Notes: generated by a model from the letters alone, not told the origin. A DNA stretch of 64,000 nucleotides from Cocos nucifera (GCA_006176705.1 QRFJ01000046.1:2652545-2716544), one strand, 5' to 3'. Counted from the first letter of the stretch, positions 45,860 through 60,265 are shown. Numbers and translations: made by a program.

Positions 45860-47663
45860 AAAAAAAAAAAAAAATCTCCACCATTCACTTATACAATTAG
45901 TCCTTATCATGGCAACTAAAACAATCACCACCCATTATGTTTGGGAATTTGTAGGATTCTTGGAGAATGATCCTGAGATGCATGACCAACAAATAAAGGC
46001 ACGGATTGTCAGCCAAAAGGGGACAAAATCTTCTCTTCTTCTACTGTCTTCATAGACTCCACATTCTAGTAACTAATATTTCTGGCTGTCTGAAACTCTG
46101 AACTTGTGAAAGAGAATTGGCTTGAAAATTGCCAAATAAAAGGGATAATAAGTCTACAAAATCAATTGGTTCCTCATGAGGAGAAAGGAATATACAGCAT
46201 GGCTCCTTGCATACCAAATTTACACTCACCGAGTACAAACCTGACAGAAAGTTCCATTGCCTATTGAAGGAAAGCAACCCCGCATATATACATCTGCATG
46301 CACGTAATAGCAAGAATGTTAAGGCAATATCACAGGAAAGTCATATGACCAATGCAAGAAATACAAACAGATTAGGTATGCATGAGGTTCTGGGGAAAAA
46401 CAAAAGGCATCTTAATCACAGGAATAGATAAAATAGAATGTAATAAAATCATGAACTAACGCTCGTTAAAAATGATCTGAAACCAAATGAGACATCATTT
46501 TTTGATTCAATAGAGCATGAATTCTAAATTCATTCCAAGAACCTTAGTGAACCCTGAAGTGTATTTAATGATTTTATGACTCAACAAACTTTATGCTATA
46601 CAACATTTAATAACCTTATTCAATAGGCATTTCTGAAAATCTAACGTGTTTATGTTCAAACAGAAACTATGAAATCATGATAGCATAACCAACCCCTTCA
46701 AATGTCCATTCTTATGCAGGTACCAAACCTCAATCACAAGCAAGACCTGCACCTGTTGAGATTCTAGCGACTTCAAATGCCACACAAACACAATATCCAG
46801 GGTTTAAAACCAAATATGAACACTTTTCAAAAATGATCCAATTGCATGGTAAGTTCAAAAATCAAGGGCAACTTCTCATACACACTATGCATGAAAATGA
46901 CTATCGTGTAATCAAAAAATATTCCCTCTCGATTCTGTCTGTCATATTTGATACCAAAAATGCCCTCCCGCTTTTATATAATATATAACTTATTCTCTCT
47001 TATTAATTCTGGATTTTTGGACAAGAAATATGGAAAAATTTTGAATTGCCTTTGAAATCCGACCTAATAAAAAGACTGAAAGATTTCTTCCAAATCAATA
47101 GCATATTTGGGGATAACTACTATTCAAAATCGATCTAGAAAAGGAAGGATCTGAGAAAATATAAAAAGATTTGAATTTCAGAAAACAAACTCTAGTAAAA
47201 TATGAAAATATTTCTTCCAAGTAAAATGATATTTCGTAATAATTATTTTTTTAAATAAAATATTTTATTTGAATAATATGCTTGCAGTTCATATAATATG
47301 TGGCTTGAAATTTTATTTTCATTTTTTCTATCAAATGCGCACTGCACATGCCTGATTGCTAGCATATAAAAAGGTCAAAAGTGAAGCATATAATTTCATG
47401 AGTGCAGGAAAAAATAGCGAGGCTGAAGTTACCTTCTCACCTCAAAGAATATTGCAGCATCATGTACACAGAAAAATTGCCCTGCAAGGATTAATAATAT
47501 CAGCACAGCCAAAAATTCATCCTTAGGCTAATTAGAACTCTATTGAGATAAAAAGAACCAAAAGAGCTACCTGCACTTGACAAACAAGGTGCTTCCTGGA
47601 GAAATTTAGAGACCTAATCTAAGATCATAGTAACTCCTAAGGATACAACAATATACTATGATG

Positions 47664-50600
47664 CTATCTGAAAACAAGACTTCCATTCTGATGCTGTCTC
47701 AAATTCTCAATTAGAGATTGATAGAAGGATTTCAGAGCCTTGATGTCATGTCCCTGTTGACAGAGAGGCAAGAGTTCTAGAACAGTGAGTGTACTATAAA
47801 TCCAGCAAAATCGGTGTCAAGCACAGTCAGTTACGCTACAATATGGAAGGTCACAAAATAAACTGTCAGGGATTCCAAAGTCACCGGCAAGATTCAAGTG
47901 GAATAAGAAGAAATACTTGAAGAGTGGATTTAGAGACTTCCTCTACTCCAAATCTAGACAAGTGGTCACATTTAAACAATAGATAACTGTAAATGGAAGT
48001 CTCAATTTAATTTTTTTGATCTTTTTGCAGATTATGCAATGCATTCCCTCTGTTCTTAAACAGCTTGCACATCTTCAATGTGCACGGTTAGAAATATCAA
48101 GCTCAGGGATGACCAGGAATAGCACATCAGTGCAAGTTCTCATACCTGCAGCTTTTGATAGTATTGTTCTGCTAAATCTCGCGGACAATGAACTGCTGGG
48201 AGACCTTTTGACAGAAAATGAATAATGAAATCATCCCCAAACTTCTCGTACATGACCTTCTGAGCCAGTACAATTTCTCCAAAAAGAACGAGCTGTTAAA
48301 AAGATAAAGTGTAACTGTTAAATCAGTCTGAATGCAACTGATATCAAGGAAAACACCAATTAACAAGCAGCCATCCAAACATCAGAACCCAAATAGTGAT
48401 TTCATTGGAGGGAAACAAGAGCTTCGAAATAACAACCCATGAACAACATGTTCTTTACTTTTTATTACAACCATTCAAAGTTCACATACATCCATGTCGG
48501 CAAACCTAGGGCATGGTAAGGATCACATGGGACTTGCAACTTGTGCGCAAAATGGATAGAACTGCAGAAAATGCATCACCATTTTGAAACTTGAATAAGC
48601 TCAAAACAAAGCAACGCCCCAGGAAAACATTAAGAAGAGAATCCAATCCCAAGTGCAAAATTAAATGATGTTTGAGGATCCGGGAACATGCATCCATTTA
48701 AAAAAGATCATTGTTTGTTAAGCATATTACCCCAAAAAAGGACTAAAATCCTAATCAGAAAAAATCAACAATCACTAATCATGAGCTGAAACTGAGTGAG
48801 AGCAATAACTTTTGATTCTTTATCCAATGGTAAGGGGGAGTAGTCATCTGGAACTTCTTCAGAACTCAAGACCATACCCACAATCATAAGGTAGAAATGG
48901 AAAGAAAAAAGAGGCAACCTTTCAAAAATCTAATAAAAGAATAAGAAATTAACTGGTGTGGCCCATATATGGTGTTACAGAAACAAACTGAGAACAAAAT
49001 ATATTAGTTGCTGAACAAGTCAACATTTTAGGTAATCCAACAAAACTGCTGCTTCTAAATTTGCTAATAACTGATCTGACCCAAACTTCAGCACTATATC
49101 TGTAAGCAAGGCATGACCTGATTCTTCAGCAGCATTACTAACAAACTTAACAAAAGCTAGAAAACAAAACTTGCAGAAACTTAAAAAAGCTTCGAAACAA
49201 GTACATGCACATGCCTAAGCCATATTCAACCTACAAACCATGCCTCAAAATTTATAGCTGTCCGATTTCATGATACGATCAAATCCTAAATTATATCTAC
49301 TGGTCCTAGAACATTTTTAACCATAAGAACTAAAATGAAACATCACATTATTCATATTTGATCTTCAGCTGTAATGTTATTCTCCTCCTCCAATTTAACA
49401 GTTACAATGTCACAAGAAAATTCTTCTCAAGAAAATAAATGAAAATCTGCTTCTACCTGCCATTTTTACCACTATCCCATGATTAAAAGCTGATCTATCT
49501 AACAATGGCATATTTAGACTTGCTCAAGACACTACAACTTAGACTTTCATAACAGATTCAAAAACCAGCATGTGTGCAGTGTCTATAGGCATAGAAATCA
49601 GAGGGTTTCAAGAGTAAATAGATGAAGGATTTACAGTATTTGCATCATGGAAGTCAAATGACTTGTCCAGAACACTATATAAGCAGCATTCGGTTGCAAA
49701 TTGCTCAATTATAAAGCTCCGGAAACCAGGAACCTGAGGAGATTGAAAAATATTGTAGAAAATTTTAATGAAGCAGTCAAGTACTGTATTGAAAAATATA
49801 TATAGATATACATCAGGTCAATATGCTTAAAAAGATTGATAGAATGCAAGGTACCTTATCTTCGCCATTAAAGTTGCTGCACCAATCCTTAATAAGTTTT
49901 ACAAAAATTTGCACGCACAGCTGAAAAGTTCGCATGAAACAAAATGAGGTTAAAACATGCAGAAATAAAAAGGACTGGAAAAAAGTAAAACAGAATTTTA
50001 GTTCTTCTCACCTTCCTAAGAAGCATATCCTTATGACTGTGAGAAGCTAACAAGAGCAAATGCATTACAGTATCCAAATACCCCTTACAACTTGGAGCAA
50101 GAAAAACTGAAGAAAGATCATGCGTTGCCATAACATGAAGAAATGTGTATAATGTTCGCTGCAGTTCTTGCAGTTCACGTAATTCCTAGGAGAGTCAAAA
50201 GGGCATGGTATCATGGTAAGTAACCAATGTCCTTTCTGAATTTTAAAGTTACAAAACAAAGGAAAAATGTTTGACTTCAAGTTCATCAATAGGTTTTTTT
50301 CCAAAGAAACAATGTTAATAACTCCTAGTAAACACCAGGATTTCAACATGCAGCTCATATAAAATTTGTCAAGCAGTATCACAAATTTCAGTTTTCATTT
50401 TAGCAAAAAATGCAGAAGAGAAAAAATGAAGAGTAAGAACAAAAATAAACAAGGTTTTAGGTTGATAGAGATATATATAACCATACATTAACACTACTGC
50501 ACTCTTTAGGTATCAACATGACTAAGAATTCATGAAAGCAGGAAATGAAATTCTAGGAAACAATGCCACAAAATATATGCACTATCCATAAACTCCAACC

Positions 50601-53600
50601 TAATGTGCGTCCTCATCTCATTTATTATGTAAGTGTTCCACTTGTATTTGCTAATCATGGAACGGTGAGAAGATGTATTTATTCGAGTTAGTTTCTCCCC
50701 ATGTTTTGTTTTTACAAAACTTTAAGATTAAGCTAGTTTAGTTCCAGCCAAAAGTGATCATACATCAATCTACAGTTAGATGTTCTGAATTCAACATATT
50801 TTAGCTAGTATAGGAGATTTTTACCAAAATATTCTGGCTATGATTTCGACTAAAGTCATTGCATCATCAACAACATGACAAATAAGGTTCAGAACAAGGA
50901 AAAACTTGAGTCATGTCCATCTTTATTAGAATGAGCATTTAAGGAAAAATTCCATGCATGCTTTTATCAGCTCTCTCACAAACAAGATTGCAAGGATGAC
51001 AAAGTAAACAGAAGTAATCAGGTTAGCTAAACCAAACAACAGCATTCAATGTTCTGGATTTCCCGTTATATAGTGCATGCCATTGTAAAACCTGCAACAT
51101 ATAAATAAGAAAAAGAACAAAGATACCCATTTGAAGAATGTTTGTTATTTGTGGTCCTTTTTGTGTGGATAGAAAGGCCCATGAACCAGTGCCACATAAA
51201 AGGTCATATAGGCTAACTCACACTAGGCATACAAGCCCAAACTCACACCATTTTCACCAGCCTGTGCCGAATGCCACCCTATCCCTGCTCAACAAGCGCC
51301 ATTTTGCATGCATATGTGCCCACCCATGCCTGTCCCACATCACGACCATGCTTGAAATCCCCATAAGCCAGGGAATTAAACATGGGACTACTAAATAGGA
51401 AAGTGAGGTGAAAACCAAGTTTGTATGTTGTTGTCCCCAAGAATCAAAGTTAATGGATAATCATGACCTACCTAACGATCAGACCTAACAATCACAGTAC
51501 ATAAAAAGATCAAAAGTCAGCATGGTGCAAAAGGAGGTTAAGTGAATATCGGCAAACTTAAGAGGTCCTCCTTCAACAGTGATGAGTAGGTGGGTAGGAA
51601 GTTATAGACGTGAGCATATATCATGTCAGACCGGGTTCGGCCAGGCCTGGATCCCAAATCCAAAAAAAAAAAAAACAGGCCCAAGCATGGCCTGACAAGA
51701 AATTTGGGGGCCTGAATCCAACCCTACAAGCCCAACAGAGGAGAGATGGGAGAAAGAGAAAGGATGGAGCAAGACAGTGGAGAAGGGGAGGAGGATTGGA
51801 GAAAGGGATGGCGACTTTAGGGTTAGGGAGTATGATTCTCCCCAGACTCCCCCATTCTTTTTCTTTTTACAACTTTTAAATAAAAATATAATATAATTAT
51901 TATATAATACATTTTGGGTTGGATTGGGGTGGGCCAAGTTAAAAATATTGAGCCTGAGCCTGGCCTGAACTTTGTTGGGCCTGAAAATTGAAACTCGGCC
52001 TGACCAATGGGCTGAAAATCCCAGCCCAAGCCCAACAAAAATAGGGCCAGGCAAGGTCAGTGGGCCAAGCCTGGTTTGCACGAGTCTAGCCAATTGTAAT
52101 AGAGATCTAATAGATAAAGGCACATAGGGGGTCAAGCAAAGGTGAGGAATAAGCCTGAAGGTATATGGTTGGCAAACTAAAGAAATGAGCATGTTGCACA
52201 ATGGAGCACCAGTAGTGTTGATGTTTAAGAGCCTAAATAATTTTAAACAGCAACCAAGGTAGCTGTGTAAGCACTTTTCATATAAATTGCAACAGTTATT
52301 ACATTGGCAATATGTATCATGGGACCAAGGATTCACTTTTCACATTAGTTGGGAAGGAAAGTGAGATGAAGATTTAGTTTATAAGGGAGCATGGATAAAG
52401 GATGCTGAAATTATAGCTTAGGCATTAAAAACAAGCATGTTTGCTTTATATTTGCAACAGAAAGTTTGACCATAACTCTAACTATTTTATTGGTTAATTG
52501 CTTAAATGTCCACTTATTTTATTTATTTTGTTAGTTCGGTTTATCAATGTCATGCAAGTCTTATGCATTTCCTTATTGCCTTAATTTTTCAGCATTCAAT
52601 ATGTAGAGAAAATGAATACATATTACTAATTTCTGTTTCCTAAATGATTCAAACCACATAGTTCTCTAATGGCAACAGAATAATGTTTCATTAATGCAGT
52701 TATATTATCTTATTTACTAGTATCGAAATTATCACATGAGTAGACAGACGACAATCAAACTCCATACAAATCATATAAAACATAAATAAAACTCCCCATC
52801 TGATTTCCAAAAATTGCATATTAGATTGGTTACTTTTAAAACATAGCAAAGGAAATAAATATTTTTGTGTCGTGCTTATACATATACAAATGTAAATAGC
52901 AAGTTTCACCATCTCAATAATGGATCTTATACCAGTACCACACTGGTACAAAGTCAATATACGCAGTACGGAGGTCAGTTCAATGTACCAAGACTCGCTT
53001 ACTGAGTCTAGACTCGATACTGATACGGTACAGTAGACCTGGTACGAGGCTACACATAGGTATGGCAAACCTTGGTACATAGTACTTCTAAAGCAACCAA
53101 ATGTTGATATTCATGAGTTCAAATCATGATCCTTGAAACGCAACATAATTTTAGAGAAAAAATGGCATATTTAGTAAATGATAACCAATAAAGAAAATTG
53201 AGAATATTCATCCCTATACAAAGGTATTGCATTCGAATTAGGTTCTTCAGAGGACATGCATGAAAATTCTCAATTTCTAGAGGTGTATAACATATCATGT
53301 GACAGATTTTTTTCATGCTATTCAGATTTTAACCTCACAGATGTATACTGCAAAAACTATTAAAACATGACTGTTTCCTTTGCAATTTGTCAAAAGGATA
53401 TACGTTAAAGCCACATTTTCCAACATTCCCAAATATATGTTCCGACTTTTTTTAGTATGTGTGCACATGTTGGTTTTTTTTTTTTTTTTTGGCCCTTATT
53501 TTGGTAAACAAGTCATCACATGGAATGTCCAAACACCCATACCTCAGTATTGGCTCCAGATCCTGATGGAAATGCATCACTTGAAAGAATAGCAAATAAT

Positions 53601-56600
53601 CTACTCGCAATAGCTGGAAATATCATTTCCAATAAGCACCCCATGGAGGTATTAAACTTGCATATCAATTGATTGATTAATACAAGAAAGTCAACCATAT
53701 CTCTCGGCTGCAAGATAGGGAGTTCAGAGTCAACATTAGTGACATCAACTCAAAGTAGAACAGCTCTTAATAATATGCATCTTTCACAAATGTCAAAGTA
53801 CAATATCAGTGACCAGGTCATTAAAGATCCAGCAGAGATATGCTGAGTAATAAATAGTATGTCTTCCATGGGTCCGTTATATGCAATATCATTGTACATG
53901 ATGAATTAGAAAAAAGAATTTGTTGGGCATCATATAATCCACCAGCCCTGCAAAAGTCTGTTTTCCATTCAAATATTGAAAGATTTAGGCAAGGAAGAGC
54001 AAAGGCCAGCACAAACATGAGAAGAAGATTATGCCTAAAAGAAAATATAATAAACGCTCAGGAATCTTGAGTTTCCCACCAGAAAGCTAGTTGAATAATT
54101 AAATTATAGCTGACCAATGTAAAGAAGAAAATCTTCAGAATAAGTTAGGTAGATTATTGTGGCTTTATTATGTGTAGTCAAACAGAAAGATAATGTGTTG
54201 GCTGATAAACACCTTTTATTCCCTACACAGGCCATGCTTAGCAAATATAATCATGTAGTTTCTGACTTAAATTTCCAAGCAGCCCTTAATGATGATCAAA
54301 ATTGAAAGAGTAGCTTGTATACAAGCAAAACAGGCTGCATAGGTCTAACAAGTTATAAGGAACATTGTTTAAAAAAAAAAAAAAACACACACACACACAC
54401 ACACAGAGTAGCTAGCACAGCTTCCAAATTCTAGTCCCTCTCCTTTCAAAGATGGAGGTCCCGAGAAGTGAAGCGGACAATCCACACTGGAATCCAACGA
54501 CAATTAGCATCCACTACTTAACCTGATCAAACTTTTATGAGTCAGTATTAAATTCTCAACCAGAGCAAATTTCAGCGCAAGCAATGCCTAATGAAAATCT
54601 AGAAGGTAGATGGATAAGCAAGGAGACATCTTATTGGTTAAGCTGTTTGAGCTCATGCAACTAGAGATGCTCGAAGTACCACATACTAGCCTCATATCAA
54701 CCAACGATGGGTATGATATGTGTCAGACCATGCCCAGAGCAGGGAAAGGGTACTGAGAGTGCACTTTGAGATGACTAGCATACCCCGTCTCCAAAATTAT
54801 TTTTATTTTTCTTATACTTTATTGTCTTAATACAATGTTATTGCAAGAAATATGGTAGAAGCATTGCTTCAAGTGCCCTTGCCGTGACTTTTTATGTATT
54901 TAAAAGTTTTTAGGTTGCTCAGTAATTACATCACTTGCAAGTAAAAATATTTTGTACACAAACAACTGTTATAATATAACAATTTAAATGCAATTACGAT
55001 ACTAGAAATCATTGAAATAATAAATGTTGTGTTTTCAATTTGATGAACCATGGGAAATCTTTTTTTTTTTGGGAAACACATAATATTCATTGACTTAATG
55101 AATGTTAGATTCTAAATTTAATGCATCAAGCTAGTTTACATTCACCTAACCCAATAATCAACAACCCCAAAATGTGCTTCCAAAAAGTGGCTCACGTATG
55201 AAAGAAAGAATCAAGAGAAATTGAAGACAATGGGACATATGGTCGCTAAGGGTTGCAAGTAGACTGCTTGCCTCTCGATCCATTTTCCTTCCCATTCTTG
55301 AATTTCCTACTAGTTGGCCCTATAAAATAAGGTCACACCATGTTGCTTAATACTAAGGTGGAAGTTTCAAGTTATTTCCCACTTTATGGACTCATCCAAA
55401 CCCTCAAAATATGAGATCAGATATCCTAATCTCAGCTTGGCATCAATATAGAGCCACTAAACAGCAAAATCATGACTAGAAAACCGAAAATAGAATAAAT
55501 CCCTCAAAATCATAGCATCTAAAATCAAATCGCGTAAGACAAAAGGTAGAAAAATTGACTGGAGAATTGGAGGGACTCACAATGGGCATATTTGTTGGTT
55601 AATTTTTATTGTACAGAAGGGCCAAAAATAGCAGTTCATTATCTATCTTTAACAGGTTTCCTTAGTAAGCATATTGTTTAGTTCAGAGACTTGAAGAACA
55701 GCGTATTAATGTGACATTTAGTGAATGTTATTTTAAGAAATATTTAAAAAGCATGGTAGAAATTTAATGGAGAGAAAAGCTATAAACAACAATTGCCACC
55801 CTTTTTAAGGCAATCTTGAATTATAATCAATAAAGAGAAATTTTTGGTAGTAGTAGTTTTTTGTTGGATATACAATCGTTTTGATTTCCTTTCTCCTTGA
55901 GTTCTTCATTTTCTTTTCTTGTATGACCTGAAAGCATACAAATATGCCATCAATACCCCCTGCAAATCCTAACAACTACAAATATATTTCATACAAATTA
56001 ATTGAAGACTTCCCTTGTGGCAATTGAAAGTTGCGAGGTCCTTCTCTATATATATTCATCGATTACCCAAGCAGCAAAATATCATCCATAGTTCATTGTG
56101 CAATGCCCAACTATCTCAAAGCAACGAATGCTAACTATCAAAATCACCTTTATGATCTCATCATAACCCCTTTACAAAATACAAATTACCACAAAATTTT
56201 TGACATGTTATACTTTTAGTATTACCACAAGCTTTCATAATGGATCTTCTCTTTCTATAATTTGCTAGTTGCTCATACAAGAAAGCCCTCCACAATACTT
56301 GGTGTCAAGGTTCTCCGTCTTGGTACCAGAACCCATATCGATAAAATTCTGCTGTAATATCGGTACGCTGTTCGGTACAGTATGCTAGTATCGGTACACT
56401 TCGAAATGACATACCAATATAAGACCAGTACGGTATGCCCGGTGTTGGATGGTATGGCATTCCATGCTTGGTGTAATATGGTAATTCAATATAGTTCATT
56501 CTTGCCAATCGTTATCATTTTCTTAACACGATTTAATTCATTATCTCCATTTGTTTTCAATTTTTCACTTCATAATATGTTTCATATACCCATAGTAGTT

Positions 56601-59600
56601 GGCAGGGTGCAGTAATTCATCTTTATATATAACAGTTAGAATAACGATGATTATTCAACCATTTGGCATTTACTTTGTTTCAAAATGCCATCTAATGCGC
56701 AATAAGAACTTTGGAGGAAATGTGAAGATTTATTAAGCCTGATTTGCAGTTTCATGGTCTATTGCACCTTTAACTTTCCTAAGGGCTAACATTTTACTTA
56801 AGAATTATCTATAACTTGTGCAACGACTGGATCGAAAATTTTCCACATGATTTTCTCATAATATTCAAATATGTTAGAAATGAATTAAAATAAAACAAAT
56901 CAATTTGAGCGAGAAAAAATTTTCTAAATTACAATAAAGATGAACACATCAAAACATATACAACCACATAAGCATGAGCTTGAACACAACAAGCCAAAAG
57001 AAAAGGATAATTATGTAACCAAAGGTATATGTGCTTCAAATAAAAAATGTACACCGAGATGGAAAGACATGCAGAATCCCCAACCTATCACCTAATGATA
57101 CCAAAACTGGGGAGGAACAAGAATAAAATAAAGAAGCACCTCATTCTCCACAAGCAGCTGCTTCAATGCCACAGGAAGGCATGGAAATATAGATACTCCT
57201 AAAATGTCAACCATGCGATGAAGAAAGGAGGTAACCTGCATTTGCGCATAATATATAAGCCCAGTAGGATAGTTACTTAGAGTTGGAAAAAATAAAAAAT
57301 AAAAGAAAAGGCAGAAAAATCATATAACTATCAAATGGCCACCTTATTCCTTAAAGGTTTGATATTTGGAAACATGACAAGGATTGGCAAAACCACTTCC
57401 AGCGTCTGTAAATCAAATAAGGGGAAAAAGAAATATTTAGACATGTTATATGCAAGACAATTAAGAAGGACACAAAATCCCTCATTTAGCTTCAATGGTA
57501 CAAAAGCAAGCCAGCTCAACATAATCACTTGCATGAATATAAATGTAAGGTGTGTATATAATGAGCAAGCAAGCAACATTATATACCATTAAAATTAATA
57601 AATAACCTGACATATTCTCATATTACATCCATGCATTCATTGGAAATGATTAATGGACAGCCTCAACTTGCCTGCTTAAACATAATGCCAATTGCTGGAC
57701 GACTACCAGAAACTAGCCTCTCATTAAATCCCTAATCCATAAACCAGCACATGGTAAGCATTAAGCATTAAAAACAATGAATACAATATTCGACTTAACA
57801 ATGATAAGTTGCATAAGCTGATTAAAGCATTAAACATAAGAAGTGAAAAAAAAAAAGGGTCCAGTTTGAATCTAAGAATCTGAATGCATACACAAAATCA
57901 GATCTGGCATTAGAAGTCATTTTTAAATAGATGAAAGAAAAGTTGCATCACCACTTAAAGATGGAAACTAGACCTTGCTAAGAGCATTCAGTGCCATGAT
58001 AATCTGCTGGAGCATCACAACTTTTGCCGAAGATTCTTCTAGTACCTGTGCTTTGGCATCCAAAAGCAATGCTTTAACCTGGATTTTTCAATCACATGTT
58101 ATTAGTGATATATTATCCAATGCACAACACAAGAAGGAATCATAAGCACCAGAGCAACTAGAGGGAGGGAAGGAAAGACACTGAAAGTCCAACTTCACCA
58201 TTTGACAAAGAGGATTGAGCAATGCTGCCAAGTACTCAGATTGCTTTTCAGGCAACACATCTTCCATACCAATCAATAGTCCAATTGCCTGTCAATCAAG
58301 CCGAGAATTTATTTAGGTTGAAGATAGTATTTGTCATAACAAAAACTGGCTCCCCAAAAGCACAACAAGAACCCCTTCAAACTTAACAAAGTTATACCTC
58401 AAATGTCTGACTACCATCTTCAGAACCAGAGCATTTCAGCTCTTTGGACATCCAATCTACACTTGTGAACCGAGCTACCATATCTTCCAGGCTCTGCAAA
58501 CATATGAAATACATTGTATGAGGAAATTGAAAAGCAGCAGCACTTCATGCACATAGTGTATTGCTATAAAAATGAAGAGTCATGCCTGTAGAATTGTATC
58601 TAAGAATGGCACAAACTTTGCTTTCAGTAACTTCACGGCTCTCATGAATAGATAACTGGCTCGTTGGCTCACATTGAGGTTCTGATGGTGTATTCCCCGC
58701 TCATCCAGAAAAGCAGCCAGCACATGAGGTATGTACTGAACATTCTCATGCACAAACTTCATGTACCTGGTGACTGTCTCCAAATAAACGAGTGCCACCA
58801 CACGATGCGAATGGCATGAGAACCGTGCTGACAGAAGCATCGGGATCAACTCCCTCAGCAACCCACCACCTGTCCTCATTACTTCTTCACTCACCGTTTC
58901 ACCATACCGGTAGAACAAGGTCAGAGCAGCTTCTACTTCCTCCACATTCATTTCTAAAGAGGGAATAGCATTAACTAACAGATTCCTGATAAACAATTGC
59001 ACAACATCGGGCGCCACTCTGCACACACTACGGAAGAGTGTAAACAGCTCCTTCCGGCGCTCAACCATCTGGTCCTCCTCCTCCCTCCCAATCTTATCAG
59101 GGATGTCAAGATTGCTTCTATAAGTCGGATCGTAGCGTATCTGCACTCGAATCACTTCTAGTATCTGTCGCAGGTAGACTACCTGTGTCTGTGATGGTGA
59201 CTTCATGGTAGACACGTAGTCCGACAAGAAGTCTACCACATTGCCGGAATCCACTTCGTCGCAGTTTTGCATCACGTAGAGCACCGACGGCAAGGCCTCC
59301 TCAAGGAGCTCCAATGAGGAAGACCTCTCGATTCCATCCGAACCCAACTTTTTGTAGCATTCCAGAGCCTCGGAGGCATAGCGAGTTATCAAACTCGCAA
59401 GCTTTACAACGAGATCAGGGTCGGCAAGCACCTGGCTCACGCGGAGACTGCGGAGCAAGGCAAGCTTCGAGTGGGGCTCCATTCTCTTTGAGACGATGGC
59501 AAGGACGCAGCCAGCGGCCGCAGACCTCAGCTGCTCCGGCGAGCCAGGGGCAAGAATGAGATCGAAGAGAAGGGGGATGAAGGCGTCATTGGCGACGAGA

Positions 59601-60265
59601 TTGATGTCTATCCAGGGAACATACCGCCTCATGGTGTCGAGAGCGGCAGCGGGGAGGTGGGGATCAGAGGAGTGGTAGAGGGAAACGGCGTCGAACCAGT
59701 GGCGAGCGATCTGAGGAACGCACTGGAGGCGCATGGAGTCCTTGACGCGGGAGGCGGCGGCGGACTCGTCGGGCGAGCGGGGGTAGTCCTGACTGAGGAG
59801 GTCGTCGTCGAGGGCCGCGAGGAGGCGTGCGAACATGTCAACGGCGAGGGAGTCGGCGGAGGGGAGGCGAGGAAGGAGATGGAGGAAGGGGGAGGGCCAG
59901 AGGGCGGGGTACTCGATGCGGATGAGGGCGGCGATGGCCTGGGCAAGCTTGTTGCGAAGGAAGGGAGAGGAGGAGAGGGGGAGGGGGTGGTCGGAGGCGA
60001 GAGAGAGGAGGGAGGAGCGGAGGAGGGGGAGGTCGGCGGGGTTCAAGGAAGGGTAGCGAAGGAGTATGGCGTCGTGGAGGGCTTGAAGGCACCAGAACTG
60101 GACAGGGACGAGGGGGGAGCGGTGGAGGCGGTCGAGGCAGAGGCGGAGGAGGGCGGATGGGTCGGCCTTGGCCTGCTCGCAAAAGGCCATGGCTTGGGCA
60201 CGAAGGCCCGGGTCGGCGGCGCCCGGCTCGTAGACTAAGAGGATCGCGTTCTCGAGGTCGTCCAT
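47664..60265 (-). CDS. XPOT: Exportin-T (tRNA exportin, PAUSED-type), 976 aa, 13 exons
   Basis: Karyopherin-beta protein that carries mature tRNAs out of the nucleus with Ran-GTP; the Arabidopsis counterpart is PAUSED. Exons (minus): 60265-58586, 58493-58398, 58288-58199, 58078-57974, 57731-57672, 57405-57343, 57235-57140, 53707-53543, 50185-50012, 49920-49855, 49733-49635, 48292-48146 and 47753-47664. They give 976 aa against about 988 in Arabidopsis, with the same end (NGSLVFR). The first exon encodes 560 residues: the Ran-binding start (MDDLENAILLVYEPG), the exportin-1-like region (SPFLRNKLAQAIAALIRIEYP, about 101-121) and HEAT repeats. Later blocks such as MVDFLVLINQLICKFN, FLHVMATHDLSSVFL and QKVMYEKFGDDF are strongly conserved. 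All twelve introns are phase 0, and two (58585-58494 and 57671-57406) use GC donors. Two introns exceed 3.3 kb. The start ATG at 60265 follows the family. Confidence 0.96.
50186..53542 (-). other. XPOT: 3.36 kb intron of the exportin gene with repeat content
   Basis: Donor GAG/GTATGG at 53543/53542 and acceptor CCTAG at 50186. It contains a GGCCTG/GGGCC-word region (about 51620-52090), of a kind common in plant genomes and also present in the YIF1 leader intron, and a GGTAC-rich repeat (about 52925-53085). Frames inside (such as 236 codons at 52336-51626) run through these repeats and carry no known domain. Confidence 0.6.
53708..57139 (-). other. XPOT: 3.43 kb intron of the exportin gene
   Basis: Donor GAG/GTGCTT at 57140/57139 and acceptor TTGCAG at 53708. 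It holds an (AC)n tract near 54384-54405 and a GGTAC-rich repeat at about 56305-56470 related in style to the one near 53000. The rest is AT-rich without recognisable genes. Confidence 0.6.

Larger units (their letters stand above)
43524..47663. other. Intergenic DNA between copy 2 and the exportin gene
   Basis: No gene supported. At about 44665-44965 a segment starting GGGGTGCTTGATT and ending near ATGAACCAAACAAC, with TTCCAATTCTAATTTC-type words, looks like a small DNA transposon remnant similar in style to the core of the 36.4-37.9 kb duplication. Two simple repeats (45309-45362 and 45786-45855) are listed separately. The last few hundred bases should hold the exportin 3' UTR. Confidence 0.4.

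Noticed and set aside
45753..46055. 100-codon frame starting in the second (AT)n tract
   Set aside because: Microsatellite-derived start, no domain afterwards.
51626..52336. 236-codon minus-strand frame in an exportin intron
   Set aside because: Runs through GGCC-word repeats, carries no domain, and lies inside an intron bounded by clear splice sites.
59657..60238. 193-codon plus-strand frame opposite the exportin first exon
   Set aside because: Gly/Glu-rich shadow of the GC-rich, Pro/Ser/Leu-rich exportin N-terminus on the other strand.
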